Source: Akkermansia muciniphila (lineage in GTDB: Bacteria > Verrucomicrobiota > Verrucomicrobiia > Verrucomicrobiales > Akkermansiaceae). Taken from it: a stretch of DNA of 45,485 bases. Below the pieces are notes generated by a model. That model worked only from the letters and a program-made list of their open reading frames with translations. It was not told the origin of the DNA and made no database searches. A program made the translations under genes and the position numbers. Every line of letters begins with the position of its first letter. Positions within the stretch are counted from its first letter, which is position 1. Positions 17,728-26,831 of the stretch are shown piece after piece. The stretch spans positions 1 to 45,485 of the forward strand of contig CAMDCV010000032.1 of NCBI GenBank assembly GCA_945890645.1, written 5' to 3'.

Positions 17728-19083
17728 GTGCCTGACTTTTCCCATCGGCCCACCATTGCCGCCATCGCCACCGCCGCCGCTCCTGCTGCGGTGGGACTGC
17801 TCCGCATTTCCGGACCGCAGGCATTCGCCATCGCTGATACCATGACAGGAGGAAAAGCGAGCACCGCCAGTGAGCGTTGCGCTCGTCTCTGCCGCGTCCA
17901 TGATGGTAACGGCCAGTTGCTCGATGAAACATTGCTCACCGTATTCCGCGGACCGCGCAGTTACACGGGAGAGGATGTTTGCGAGTTCGCAGGTCACGGT
18001 GGCATGCTCGTCATGCGCTCCCTGCTCTCCCGCGCTCTCGCCTGTGGTGCCACCCTCGCCGGACCCGGTGAATTTACACAGCAAGCATTTCTCCATGGCA
18101 AGCTCGACCTCACCCAAGCCGAGGGCGTCATGGACCTGATCAGCGCACAAACGCATTACGCCCTCCGCGCCGCCCATGAACAACGGGAAGGAAAACTCGG
18201 CCAACGCACCGAGCACGCCCGCGATGAACTGTTAGAATGCATAGCGCATATCGAAGCGTATATCGATTTCCCCGAAGAAGATATTTCGCCAGACGTGGGT
18301 GCCGCCTTGGAAAAACGTCTACTCACCATCCAAAAGACTCTGAGAGACCTGCTAGCCACCGCCGATCGCGGACGTATCCTCCGCGAGGGTGTTCGCACAG
18401 TCATCTTTGGAGCGCCAAACACCGGAAAATCCAGTTTGCTCAATCGCCTTCTCGGTTATGAACGAGCCATCGTTAGTCAGATCGCCGGCACTACGCGCGA
18501 CTCGATCGAAGAGACTATAAATTGCGGCGGCATCCTGCTTCGCCTCACTGACACCGCCGGCATGCGCGACCATACCAGCGATGTGATCGAACAGGAAGGC
18601 ATGCGCCGCTCACAGCAATTGCGCGATCAAGCAGATCTCGTATTGGCGCTATTCGATGCCAGCCAAGAAAAACCAGCCACTCTACCGCAGCCCGCTCATC
18701 CTCACCAGCACTTGCTCATTTTACTGAACAAAATTGACTGCGGCGAACATTCTAGTTGGCGAGACACTGACGCGATCCGCCTCTCCTGCCTGCTCGGCAG
18801 CGGACTCGAGGCACTGGAGTCAGCCCTTACCCGCACCATCATGCAGCAATCGCTCGATGACGGCCACAGCCTTGTCTCGATTAATGCCCGCCACCAGGAT
18901 TGCCTTCGTCGAGCCTTACATTCGTTAGATACCGCATTACCGCAACTCCGCTCTGGAGAGGATCTCACACTCATCAGTATCGAATTGCGCGAAGCAATGG
19001 ACGCCCTGGGCGAGATTGCCGGAAAAATCGATTCAGATGATATACTAGGCGTTATCTTCAGCCGCTTCTGCATCGGCAAATGA
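17728..19083 (+). CDS. mnmE: tRNA modification GTPase MnmE
   Basis: MnmE, with MnmG, installs the carboxymethylaminomethyl group at U34 of certain tRNAs. The 451-aa product (GTG start at 17728) shows the N-terminal tetrahydrofolate-binding domain (TIAAIATAAAPAAVGLLRIS, GPGEFTQQAFLHGKLDL), then the G domain inserted in a helical domain: GAPNTGKSSLLN (P-loop), GTTRDSIEE (G2), DTAGMRD (G3) and NKID (G4). The C-terminal FCIGK holds the catalytic cysteine. All functional motifs are intact. No mnmG lies within the window. Confidence 0.96.
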   Translation: MPDFSHRPTIAAIATAAAPAAVGLLRISGPQAFAIADTMTGGKASTASERCARLCRVHDGNGQLLDETLLTVFRGPRSYTGEDVCEFAGHGGMLVMRSLLSRALACGATLAGPGEFTQQAFLHGKLDLTQAEGVMDLISAQTHYALRAAHEQREGKLGQRTEHARDELLECIAHIEAYIDFPEEDISPDVGAALEKRLLTIQKTLRDLLATADRGRILREGVRTVIFGAPNTGKSSLLNRLLGYERAIVSQIAGTTRDSIEETINCGGILLRLTDTAGMRDHTSDVIEQEGMRRSQQLRDQADLVLALFDASQEKPATLPQPAHPHQHLLILLNKIDCGEHSSWRDTDAIRLSCLLGSGLEALESALTRTIMQQSLDDGHSLVSINARHQDCLRRALHSLDTALPQLRSGEDLTLISIELREAMDALGEIAGKIDSDDILGVIFSRFCIGK

Positions 19084-19124
19084 AGCATTGCATTTCTCAA
19101 AAATAAGCCGAAAATCACCACACA

Positions 19125-21698
19125 ATGTCGCGCTCAATCTGCCTGTGCCTCATCCCCTTGCTGACCATGGCGTCGGCCTCTTTCTCGTCCGCTCAAGACG
19201 ATCCCACCGCCTGGGTCGAATTGCTCGCGAGCGATAAATTGCGTACGCGTAAAGAAGCCGAAGATAAACTGTGGAAGGCCGGATCCTCTGCCATACCCGC
19301 TCTGGAAGCCGCATCGCAAGCAAAGAACCCGGAAGCCGCCATCCGTGCGCAAAAAATTCTGAGTTACCTGCAACTCGGTCTCACCCCAGACTCGCCCAAA
19401 GACATCATCGAGCTCGCGCAAAGCTTCGAAAAACTCTCTGTGGAAGGGAAAATCAACGCGTTCCAAACACTCAAACAGCAACGCCGCTTTCGCATCGCGT
19501 TATTGCTTTTCCAACGCGAGAAAGACAGCACCATTCAATCACAAATCCGCGAAGGCATCAGCGGACTGGCGATCGTCGCAGCCCGCGAAGCCATGCTCAC
19601 GGGAAATGACCAAGAAGCCATGCGCTTTCTCACCGATTTTCCCGAAGATCCGAAAAACATCACAGCCCTCGCGTGGGTCGCCCGCACCAATGGCAAACTC
19701 GATGAAGAAATCGCCAAAGCTCGCGCCTCGAAAGACCCCGACCAATGGCGCTATCTGCTCGCTCTTCTCCGCATCAAGGGCGATCGCACAGCGGTGATCG
19801 AACTTGCAGAAAAAAACAATCTTGTCGATCTCGCCGCCGCCATGGAACTGCTCGATGGCAATCCAGAAAACTGGTTGCGTTGGAAATCCGAAAACTCCGA
19901 TAATGACACACGCGACATCACGCGCACTTACACCAACGTCGTCTTAGAACGTCTTCGCAATGGCAAGGACAGCGCCAATAACATCAACTTTCTGATGAAA
20001 ATCGCTTTGCGTGACAGCGACTACACACGCCGCTGGGCCGCCGTTCAGGCATTGTATTCGTTAGGCAATGAATCCGTAGCACAAAAAGCGATGCAGTCAA
20101 TCGACCCGTCTGGGCTCTTCGGTTACATGGCAGAACGCGAAAAAATCGATGACGCACTCAAGGCACTGAAGCTCGATCCCGCCGCGCCGGACTTCGGTAC
20201 GTGGATCGATCGCACTATGAAAACCATCATCGATGATGAAGACAGCGGCGAAATGGAGGCCTTGATTTCGCTCATCGGATTTTTGGAAAAACGCGGCATT
20301 CACGACCCTCTCATCAAGCATTTCCAACCACGCATGTTGGAACTTGCGGCAAAAGATAACGAACGTTTCACCGAGGTGTTAGAAGCCTGTTTTTCCGCTT
20401 ACTCCAACATTCGTCAGGCTCCCGAAAGCGCGATGATGGTAGCCAGCGCCTATGCAAAAGAAGACGATCTTTTGTGGGGTTCCATGATTAGCATGGCTTT
20501 CTCTGACAACACTTACTTCACCCAATGGTGGGAGTGGTTGGGACAAATGTACCCCGAAGACAAACGAGCCGACCGTTTTCGCAAACTGTTAGTTTTGTTC
20601 CGCGTCATACCCGACAAGAAAACGGAACTCGCTGCGCTCGATCAATCAATCGAAGCCGCCTTACAAAAAGACGATCCGGTTGCTGCGGAAAATCATCGCA
20701 AACTGCTTTCCATTCTTTCTGCCATGACCCGCCTGTCGAAGTATGCGCTGTGGTCACTCAACGATGAGAGCGAGATGGACACGGATGATTTGATGAATCT
20801 TGAGCGCTGGGAAGATGCCGCGGAAAAATGGGAGGATGCGCTCAAGATCGCGCCAGACTCCTTGCAGTCGATCCTGTGGGCCGCAGTTTGTTGGCAAAAA
20901 GCAGGCAACGCAGCCAAAGCCCAGGAGGCAGAAAAACAATTTGAGGCTCTCGTGCTCGGCGATAGCTCGATGATGCTTGCAGCCTCGGCCATTTGCCAAC
21001 ACGTAGGACTTCATGATAAAGCCAGTGCCTGGCGCACACTCGCGCTCAATTGTGGAACGCGTGATAGCACATGGCTGATTTCACTTTACGCCAATGCGGA
21101 AGAACAATTGCTAACAGGACAATGGAAACGCGCCATCGCCGGATACGAAGCCTACTTGCTCAATTCTTTGACCAACGAAGACAGCTCGACGATGATGCTC
21201 TACTTCCGCATGCGCAAAAAGTCCGATATGGCGCGTGGATTTTCCTTGCACCAAAAACAACCGCAACAAGCCATCGCCCTATTGCGCGAATGCCACCAAT
21301 CCTTATTGGCCGATGCCTCACTCGCCGATCAATTTTTCCCAGCGCTTCGTCTCATCGGTGCTAAGGCGGAACACGACGCATGGTTCGAAGAATCATGGCA
21401 AGCGTTGATGAAAAATCGCGACCGCTTTCCGAAAGACGATAACGTGCGCAACTCCGCTGCTTGGCTGGCGGCCCGTTCAATGAAACGACTCGACGATGCC
21501 GAGAGAGAAGTCAAAGAAGCGCTGCGATTGCGGCCTAACCAAGCGGCCTATCTCGATACCGTTGCAGAAATTTGGTTTGCCCGCGGCAATCGTTCCAAGG
21601 CCATCGAGTGGTCGAAGAAAGCGATTAGCTCCGAACCCGGTGCCTCATCTCTTCGCGAGCAATACCACCGCTTCGTCAACGCACCATTTCCGAAATAA
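19125..21698 (+). CDS. Large exported HEAT/TPR repeat protein
   Basis: An 857-aa product with a signal peptide (LIPLLTMASASFSSAQD). Residues about 30-90 hold a HEAT-like repeat (RKEAEDKLWKAGSSAIPALE, then AAIRAQKILSYL) of the kind frequent in planctomycete and verrucomicrobial exported proteins. Most of the rest is alpha-helical with tetratricopeptide-like units, clearest in ERWEDAAEKWEDALKIAPDS and at the end in AEREVKEALRLRPNQAAYLD and GNRSKAIEWSKKAISSEPG. No catalytic domain is visible, so it is probably a periplasmic scaffold. It lies 41 bp after mnmE. Its function is unknown. Confidence 0.85.
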   Translation: MSRSICLCLIPLLTMASASFSSAQDDPTAWVELLASDKLRTRKEAEDKLWKAGSSAIPALEAASQAKNPEAAIRAQKILSYLQLGLTPDSPKDIIELAQSFEKLSVEGKINAFQTLKQQRRFRIALLLFQREKDSTIQSQIREGISGLAIVAAREAMLTGNDQEAMRFLTDFPEDPKNITALAWVARTNGKLDEEIAKARASKDPDQWRYLLALLRIKGDRTAVIELAEKNNLVDLAAAMELLDGNPENWLRWKSENSDNDTRDITRTYTNVVLERLRNGKDSANNINFLMKIALRDSDYTRRWAAVQALYSLGNESVAQKAMQSIDPSGLFGYMAEREKIDDALKALKLDPAAPDFGTWIDRTMKTIIDDEDSGEMEALISLIGFLEKRGIHDPLIKHFQPRMLELAAKDNERFTEVLEACFSAYSNIRQAPESAMMVASAYAKEDDLLWGSMISMAFSDNTYFTQWWEWLGQMYPEDKRADRFRKLLVLFRVIPDKKTELAALDQSIEAALQKDDPVAAENHRKLLSILSAMTRLSKYALWSLNDESEMDTDDLMNLERWEDAAEKWEDALKIAPDSLQSILWAAVCWQKAGNAAKAQEAEKQFEALVLGDSSMMLAASAICQHVGLHDKASAWRTLALNCGTRDSTWLISLYANAEEQLLTGQWKRAIAGYEAYLLNSLTNEDSSTMMLYFRMRKKSDMARGFSLHQKQPQQAIALLRECHQSLLADASLADQFFPALRLIGAKAEHDAWFEESWQALMKNRDRFPKDDNVRNSAAWLAARSMKRLDDAEREVKEALRLRPNQAAYLDTVAEIWFARGNRSKAIEWSKKAISSEPGASSLREQYHRFVNAPFPK

Positions 21699-21769
21699 TA
21701 TCGTTTCGAATCGTTTGACTTAACGCAATCATTCGCACGGCAAAACCTTCGATTCTACCCAACCCCTTC

Positions 21770-24241
21770 ATGAAACCATCCGCCCTACCGTTACTCATCG
21801 CACTGATCGCCATCGCGCCCGTTTTTGCTGATGTCATCCCCGTAGAATTACCACCCGCCGATGCTAAGCCTGTCGCATCCAACAAGCCGGTCAAAGTTTA
21901 CATTCTTTCGGGGCAATCGAACATGCTCGGCTTCGGCGCGGTGAAAGCCGCTGGTCCGCAGTATGCCAAAGTTTTCCTCTCTGCGGATCCCACTGCAAAA
22001 GCCACAGCTTTGCCTGTTGGACAAGCCGCGTTGTTGAAGTTCGGGGTTTATGAGCCGAGTGCTTCCGTTTTTTCAGGTGCCTATGATGCCACGGCAGACT
22101 ACACAAAGCTGAAACCAGCCAAGCAGGAAAGCATCGCCCTGGGCGATACTAACGCACAACTTCCCAGCATCAATGGCCCGCATACGGTGGTGGTATATGC
22201 GAAGATCGATGTGCCTTTCGATGGCAACTACGAACTACACGCGGGCTTCGAATCGAGCAGCTTTGCCAGCGCCCAGCTCGACGGCAAAGAAGTCTATCAA
22301 AAAAGCGACGATGGCAAGGTCACGCTTACTAAAGTTACTCTCAAAAAAGGCCAACACTATCCATTGCGCATTACCTATCGCAATGGCGGCTCCGCAGCAC
22401 TGTGGTTAGAACAAGTAGACCTCCGGGGCTATGGTGACCTTGGATTCGTAGTCAATGAACTGGGACGTTTCCGCCACCTGCTAGCAGAGGATGGCACATG
22501 GGCGAAACGTCCTGATGTTTTCCTGAACGATGCTTACATGGGTAAAGGCTCCAGTGCACCGCACGGTGTCGATGCCTGCGGACCAACCTTCGGTCCCGAA
22601 CTCGGCTTCGGCTTTGTAATGGGCACATTCCATGACGAGCCGGTGATTGTCATGAAAGCTGATATCGGCAACCGCAGTCTCGGCTGGGACATTCTCCCAC
22701 CGGGTAGTACGAGCTATGAATTTGAGGGAACTAAATATCCCGGCTACGGCGAGACACTCGATGCCAATGGCAACATCGTAAAACCCGGCCCGAGTGATTG
22801 GTATGCGGGCAAACAATACGACGACTACACCGCCGCGATCCGCGCGGTGCTCGACAACTTCGGCGAACGCTACCCGCAGTTTAAAGATCAAGGCTACGAA
22901 GTGGCCGGCTTCGCCTGGTGGCAGGGACACAAGGATGGTGGTAGCCCCGCGCACATCGCCAAGTATGAAGAAAACATGGTCAATCTCATCAAGGCGTGGC
23001 GCAAAGAATTCAATGCTCCGAATGCACCATTCACGATTGCCACCGTTGGATTTCACGGCAAAGACATGCCGGAAAATTACGTTAAGATCGCAGAGGCTCA
23101 ACTCAATGCCGCCAACCCCAAACGCCACCCTGAACTCGCGGGCACTGTTAAGGCCATCGATACTCGTCCCTTCTGGCGCGACTCTAGCATTTCTCCGAAA
23201 AATCAGGACTACCACTACAACCACAACGCCGAGACCTACATGCTCTGTGGCGATGCCCTCGGTCGTGCCATGGCAGAACTCAAAGGTGCCAAAGCCGCAT
23301 ATCCCGAACCCGGCATGATCAAATCAGTCGATGCACCGCCATACATGTCAGAAGCCTCAACGGAAGAAGTAAAAGCCATGATTCCTGCGATCAAACCCAT
23401 CGTGCTCGACCGACTGCTACCCGAGTTTGCTCTCACCAGTGCCAACGTTCCGTCGTATCTCCGTCGCGGTTTACCCATGGAAACCATTCTCGGTGGCAAA
23501 GCTCCGGCGAAGCCCACGCCTGTCATTGAAACGCAGATGGACCAGATGATTGACCACTACGAACTCTGCGGCATCAGCGATTACAGTTGGAAACCTTTCG
23601 GCCCTGAAATGAAAGCCGCCGACTGGCAATACCTTACTTTTGATCCCGCTGAAAAAAAAGATTCACCCGATGGCGATCGCTACCGCAATGTTACCTTGCC
23701 CGCTGGTGCGGAAAATTGGTTCGCTGCTAATTTCGATGCCGCCAAGGCGGGATGGAAAGTAGGCAAAGCTCCCTTTGGACAAAAAGAAGGCAAGCTCGCA
23801 GCTCTCAGTTCTTCATGCACTGTTCCTTACTGCGGATGCAATGCCGTCCCTGCTACTCTCTGGGACAAGGAAGTGCTGCTCATGCGTCAGACATTCGACG
23901 TGCCCAAACTCGATGCTGATCATCGCTATCGAATTGTCATCGGTGGCGCGGGTCACGGTTGGTCCGGAGAAGGCTACGCACTCTATCTGAATGGCAAGCT
24001 CATCAGCGAAGCTACAGGCGGCTACTACAAGAGCGGCGGTCAAGTGCGCGGCGCGCTTATCCTCAACGATCAGATGCCCGAATTTTCTAACGGAAAAATT
24101 ACCATCGCCGTGAAAGGCTTCTTGCGCCAAAATGGCCATCGGGGAAAAGCAGCACCTCCCAGCGGCCACATGAGTGTTTGGTTAGAATCCGCGAAGCTTT
24201 CCCCCATCGCGAAGGAAATGGCGACGGCGATGAAGAAGTAA
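21770..24241 (+). CDS. Multidomain exported SGNH hydrolase with nested beta domain
   Basis: An 823-aa product with a signal peptide (LPLLIALIAIAPVFADV). The SASA-like catalytic domain is split: VYILSGQSNMLGFGAVK (nucleophile serine, about residues 42-58) is separated by about 170 residues from the continuation at GDLGFVVNELGRF. The continuation has KADIGNRSLGWDILPPGS, AGFAWWQGHKDGG and the His block DYHYNHNAETYM. The insert contains a beta-rich, PA14/galactose-binding-like piece (VDVPFDGNYELHAG-type strands, AQLDGKEVY, SAALWLEQVDL). A second beta-sandwich-like domain fills about residues 590-815 (LMRQTFDVP, YALYLNGKLI). The 43.5-kb paralogue lacks both additions. The likely role is deacetylation of a polysaccharide, with the extra domains binding the glycan (inference). 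Confidence 0.88.
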   Translation: MKPSALPLLIALIAIAPVFADVIPVELPPADAKPVASNKPVKVYILSGQSNMLGFGAVKAAGPQYAKVFLSADPTAKATALPVGQAALLKFGVYEPSASVFSGAYDATADYTKLKPAKQESIALGDTNAQLPSINGPHTVVVYAKIDVPFDGNYELHAGFESSSFASAQLDGKEVYQKSDDGKVTLTKVTLKKGQHYPLRITYRNGGSAALWLEQVDLRGYGDLGFVVNELGRFRHLLAEDGTWAKRPDVFLNDAYMGKGSSAPHGVDACGPTFGPELGFGFVMGTFHDEPVIVMKADIGNRSLGWDILPPGSTSYEFEGTKYPGYGETLDANGNIVKPGPSDWYAGKQYDDYTAAIRAVLDNFGERYPQFKDQGYEVAGFAWWQGHKDGGSPAHIAKYEENMVNLIKAWRKEFNAPNAPFTIATVGFHGKDMPENYVKIAEAQLNAANPKRHPELAGTVKAIDTRPFWRDSSISPKNQDYHYNHNAETYMLCGDALGRAMAELKGAKAAYPEPGMIKSVDAPPYMSEASTEEVKAMIPAIKPIVLDRLLPEFALTSANVPSYLRRGLPMETILGGKAPAKPTPVIETQMDQMIDHYELCGISDYSWKPFGPEMKAADWQYLTFDPAEKKDSPDGDRYRNVTLPAGAENWFAANFDAAKAGWKVGKAPFGQKEGKLAALSSSCTVPYCGCNAVPATLWDKEVLLMRQTFDVPKLDADHRYRIVIGGAGHGWSGEGYALYLNGKLISEATGGYYKSGGQVRGALILNDQMPEFSNGKITIAVKGFLRQNGHRGKAAPPSGHMSVWLESAKLSPIAKEMATAMKK

Positions 24242-24244
24242 GCG

Positions 24245-24285
24245 CCGCAGGCCTTGGACTGCGGTGAGCATCACCGCTTTTTCTT
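24245..24285 (+). terminator. Terminator with an overlapping alternative hairpin
   Basis: GCGGTGA (24261-24267), loop GCA, TCACCGC (24271-24277) and then TTTTTCTT form a perfect intrinsic terminator 20 bp after the esterase stop. An upstream hairpin, CCGCAG (24245-24250) with CTGCGG (24259-24264), shares the bases GCGG, so the two stems exclude each other. Confidence 0.8.
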
Positions 24286-24385
24286 CGGTCGTGAATAATC
24301 TCAATCAGATGCGTTTCCTAAGATCAAGTTCTTCACCATACGGAAAGCTGCGATGCTCGCAGCACTCCAAGGCGGCTCAGGCCGC

Positions 24386-25825
24386 TCAAGACACTGCGCT
24401 TAATCCTGCACCGGTCAACTCTTTCGTATGCATCTTCCCATCGTGGCTCGCGAAGAGACCGGGGAATTTTTTTACCCATGCTGCATTCGCCGAGGGCACA
24501 TACTGACGCGAGTTCGCTTCGATCGTCGAAAGACCTGGAATATGCGATGCGATGCCCGCCGAATGCACCAGCGAAGCACCGGGACAAGTGAGGTCCTGCA
24601 CACACAGAAACATATCATATTTCTTCCCCGCAGCCGCCATCAACACGGCATGCGATTGACCCTTGCATGCTTTTAAGCAAGCTCCGGTGTAACCCATCTC
24701 ACGCGCCAGCAAGAGTGTTTCCAAATCGGTGAGAGATTCATCGATAACCACCGGATGTTCTTTCGCAGCGGCGTGCATGACGTTTTTCAAGTTGACTTTG
24801 AGGTCGCGCTGCGTCGGTTGTTCCAAATACAAAATACTCGCAAAAGCTTGTGGCGATTGTTCTTTGACCTTGCGCAAATATTCCATGACATACTCTACAT
24901 TGGGGCAACGCTCGTTAAAGTCGCTGCAATATTTCCAGTCCACATCAGGTCGCACCTCACGTGCCACACGATCAATTGCCACCGTACGCGCAATGTCCCA
25001 TTCGAGATTCTCACCCTGCAATTTGATTTTGATGCGCTCGAGCTTGTCGTATTTGATCCACTCGCCGAGAGTTTCCGGCATGCCATCGTTGAGACGTTGC
25101 GTGAGTTCGGAGTCAGCCACGGCATCCACTCCGCCGACTGAATGAAACATCCAGATCCAATCGCGTGGTTTGCTTTGCACGGCATTCTCTAACGATTCTC
25201 CTTTGAAGTCGTTGTTGAGGTAGCGCGAAAGATCATGTCCCAACAGTTCGGGCGAGTAAGTTTGGTAACAACTCACCTCTAACGATTTCCCCATCGCATC
25301 GTGCAGCGCGGCATCGAAGGCACTCGCGGTCACTTGCGTGCAGAGCTTCGGAATCGCTGTGGGCAATGCCATCTCGCGCGTGAGGTCGGCGGCGGCTTTG
25401 AGATACTCTGGTTCAAGTTGGTGATTGATTTCAATTGGATGCGCTAGCTCCTTGAAATCCCCCGTGATCTTGGCAATGCGTTCGGCCAATTTCTTCATCG
25501 CTTGGAGCGTGGCATCGTAGCTCATCTCTTTGGACGGGTACGACCAAACATTTCCCATCGGCATGGAACCGAATCCTTTTACGATTTTTCCTCCCGCAGT
25601 GGAGACTTCGACTGTAACGTTCAGCAAAGTCACACGGTCCACGGCGATACCACCGAATTTGTATGGACTGCGGTAGCGGAATTCTTCAAACTCATAATTA
25701 ACGCTCTCGATGCGGATGCCGTTTTTCGCTGCCATCTTAATATGAGGAGTGGATTGAGCCACCACAGAACCAAGAGTTCCCAAGGTACTAAGGGCGATGA
25801 AGTGACGACGAGATAATGGATTCAT
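24386..25825 (-). CDS. Tat-exported enolase-superfamily protein
   Basis: A 479-aa product. The N-terminus MNPLSRRHFIALSTLG is a twin-arginine (Tat) signal, unusual for this mostly cytoplasmic superfamily. The barrel has the mandelate racemase/muconate-cycloisomerase layout: KIKLQG (lysine base region), the metal ligands in SDFNER, YLEQPTQ and VIDESLTD, and a second lysine in CLKACKGQSHAVLM. These enzymes abstract a proton alpha to a carboxylate (epimerases, dehydratases). The substrate cannot be assigned; Ala-Glu epimerase-like or sugar-acid dehydratase activity are both possible. It converges on the esterase gene and is divergent from prmC. Confidence 0.85.
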   Translation of the reverse strand: MNPLSRRHFIALSTLGTLGSVVAQSTPHIKMAAKNGIRIESVNYEFEEFRYRSPYKFGGIAVDRVTLLNVTVEVSTAGGKIVKGFGSMPMGNVWSYPSKEMSYDATLQAMKKLAERIAKITGDFKELAHPIEINHQLEPEYLKAAADLTREMALPTAIPKLCTQVTASAFDAALHDAMGKSLEVSCYQTYSPELLGHDLSRYLNNDFKGESLENAVQSKPRDWIWMFHSVGGVDAVADSELTQRLNDGMPETLGEWIKYDKLERIKIKLQGENLEWDIARTVAIDRVAREVRPDVDWKYCSDFNERCPNVEYVMEYLRKVKEQSPQAFASILYLEQPTQRDLKVNLKNVMHAAAKEHPVVIDESLTDLETLLLAREMGYTGACLKACKGQSHAVLMAAAGKKYDMFLCVQDLTCPGASLVHSAGIASHIPGLSTIEANSRQYVPSANAAWVKKFPGLFASHDGKMHTKELTGAGLSAVS

Positions 25826-25888
25826 GACGATGATTTATATGAGGTTAGCGAACACCGACCGATCGACAAGGTTGGAATGCGACAGCTA

Positions 25889-25897
25889 TGCTATAAT
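25889..25897 (+). promoter_or_regulatory. Extended -10 promoter of prmC-murA
   Basis: TGCTATAAT is a perfect extended -10 element (TG at 25889, TATAAT at 25892-25897). The -35 position holds only a weak AGGTTG, as is usual for extended -10 promoters. The start codon of prmC lies 49 bp downstream. Confidence 0.6.
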
Positions 25898-25945
25898 GTT
25901 TTTTCTTTCCACTGCGAGGATTTCTCTTCATCGTGCGCCTCACCC

Positions 25946-26818
25946 ATGACCACCGTGTTGGAATGCATCGATGCAGGCACTACCTATTTGGAAAAACGCG
26001 GGGTCGAGGATGCACGACGCAACATGCAGTTGCTCGTCGCGCATCACATGAAATGCACCCGCATGCAGCTCTACTTGCGCTTCGATGAGCCACTCGGCGA
26101 GGAAGTTCTCGCGCCCCTGCGCACTGATTTGAAAAAACGCGGCGAGCGCGTTCCCTTGCAGCATTTGCTGGGAAGCGTGGCGTTTCACAAGCACGACTTC
26201 AAAATCGATGCGCGTGCTCTGATCCCGCGTCCGGAAACCGAAGAGTTAGTCGAGTGGTTGATTGCGAATGTTCAGCCCGCGCCAGCCACCGTACTCGATC
26301 TCGGCAGCGGCTCAGGCGTCATCGGTCTCAGCCTCGCTGCCGCATGGCCGCAGGCTCAAGTGACACTGGCCGACATATCCCCGCAAGCCCTCAGCCTCGC
26401 TCAGGAAAATGCCACAGCGCTCGGAATGGAGCGTGTGCGTTTTTGCGAAACATCGTTGTTTTCTCAGATCTCGGATCGCTTTGATCTGATCGTCGCCAAT
26501 CTCCCTTATGTGCCCGAGACCGATAGAGCCACACTCACACCGGAAGTGCTGCACGATCCAGCGCTGGCACTTTTTTCTGGTAACGATGGCCTCGATTTGA
26601 TCCGCGTTTTTTGCCAGCAAGCGAAACATTTCCTCACACCCGGCGGTAGGATTGCCATGGAGATCGGGCACGACCAAGCCGAAGCAACCAGCGCTCTTTT
26701 GCGTGAGGGTGGTCTCGACGAAGTCCGCGTGCTGAACGACATTTCTGGTATCGCGCGTTTTCCCCTTGCCAAACTTCCCCATTCCCCAAACGCTGATGCG
26801 GCGGGGGTAACCCCTTGA
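25946..26818 (+). CDS. prmC: Release factor glutamine methyltransferase
   Basis: PrmC methylates the glutamine of the GGQ motif in release factors RF1 and RF2, using S-adenosylmethionine. The product is 290 aa from ATG 25946, chosen because the helical N-terminal domain starts there (LECIDAGTTYLEKRGVEDAR). Visible are PLQHLLGSVAFHKHDF, the conserved RPETEELVEW, the SAM loop LDLGSGSGVIGLS and the catalytic NLPYVPE (N185; the family motif is NPPY, and NLPY is a known variant). murA begins 13 bp downstream. prfA, which often stands before prmC, is not here. Confidence 0.95.
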   Translation: MTTVLECIDAGTTYLEKRGVEDARRNMQLLVAHHMKCTRMQLYLRFDEPLGEEVLAPLRTDLKKRGERVPLQHLLGSVAFHKHDFKIDARALIPRPETEELVEWLIANVQPAPATVLDLGSGSGVIGLSLAAAWPQAQVTLADISPQALSLAQENATALGMERVRFCETSLFSQISDRFDLIVANLPYVPETDRATLTPEVLHDPALALFSGNDGLDLIRVFCQQAKHFLTPGGRIAMEIGHDQAEATSALLREGGLDEVRVLNDISGIARFPLAKLPHSPNADAAGVTP

Positions 26819-26831
26819 TTTTCCCAAACCT

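Noticed and set aside
22481-23224. A 247-codon antisense frame inside the 823-aa esterase gene
   Set aside because: No domain, no start signal, and the sense frame has clear catalytic blocks.
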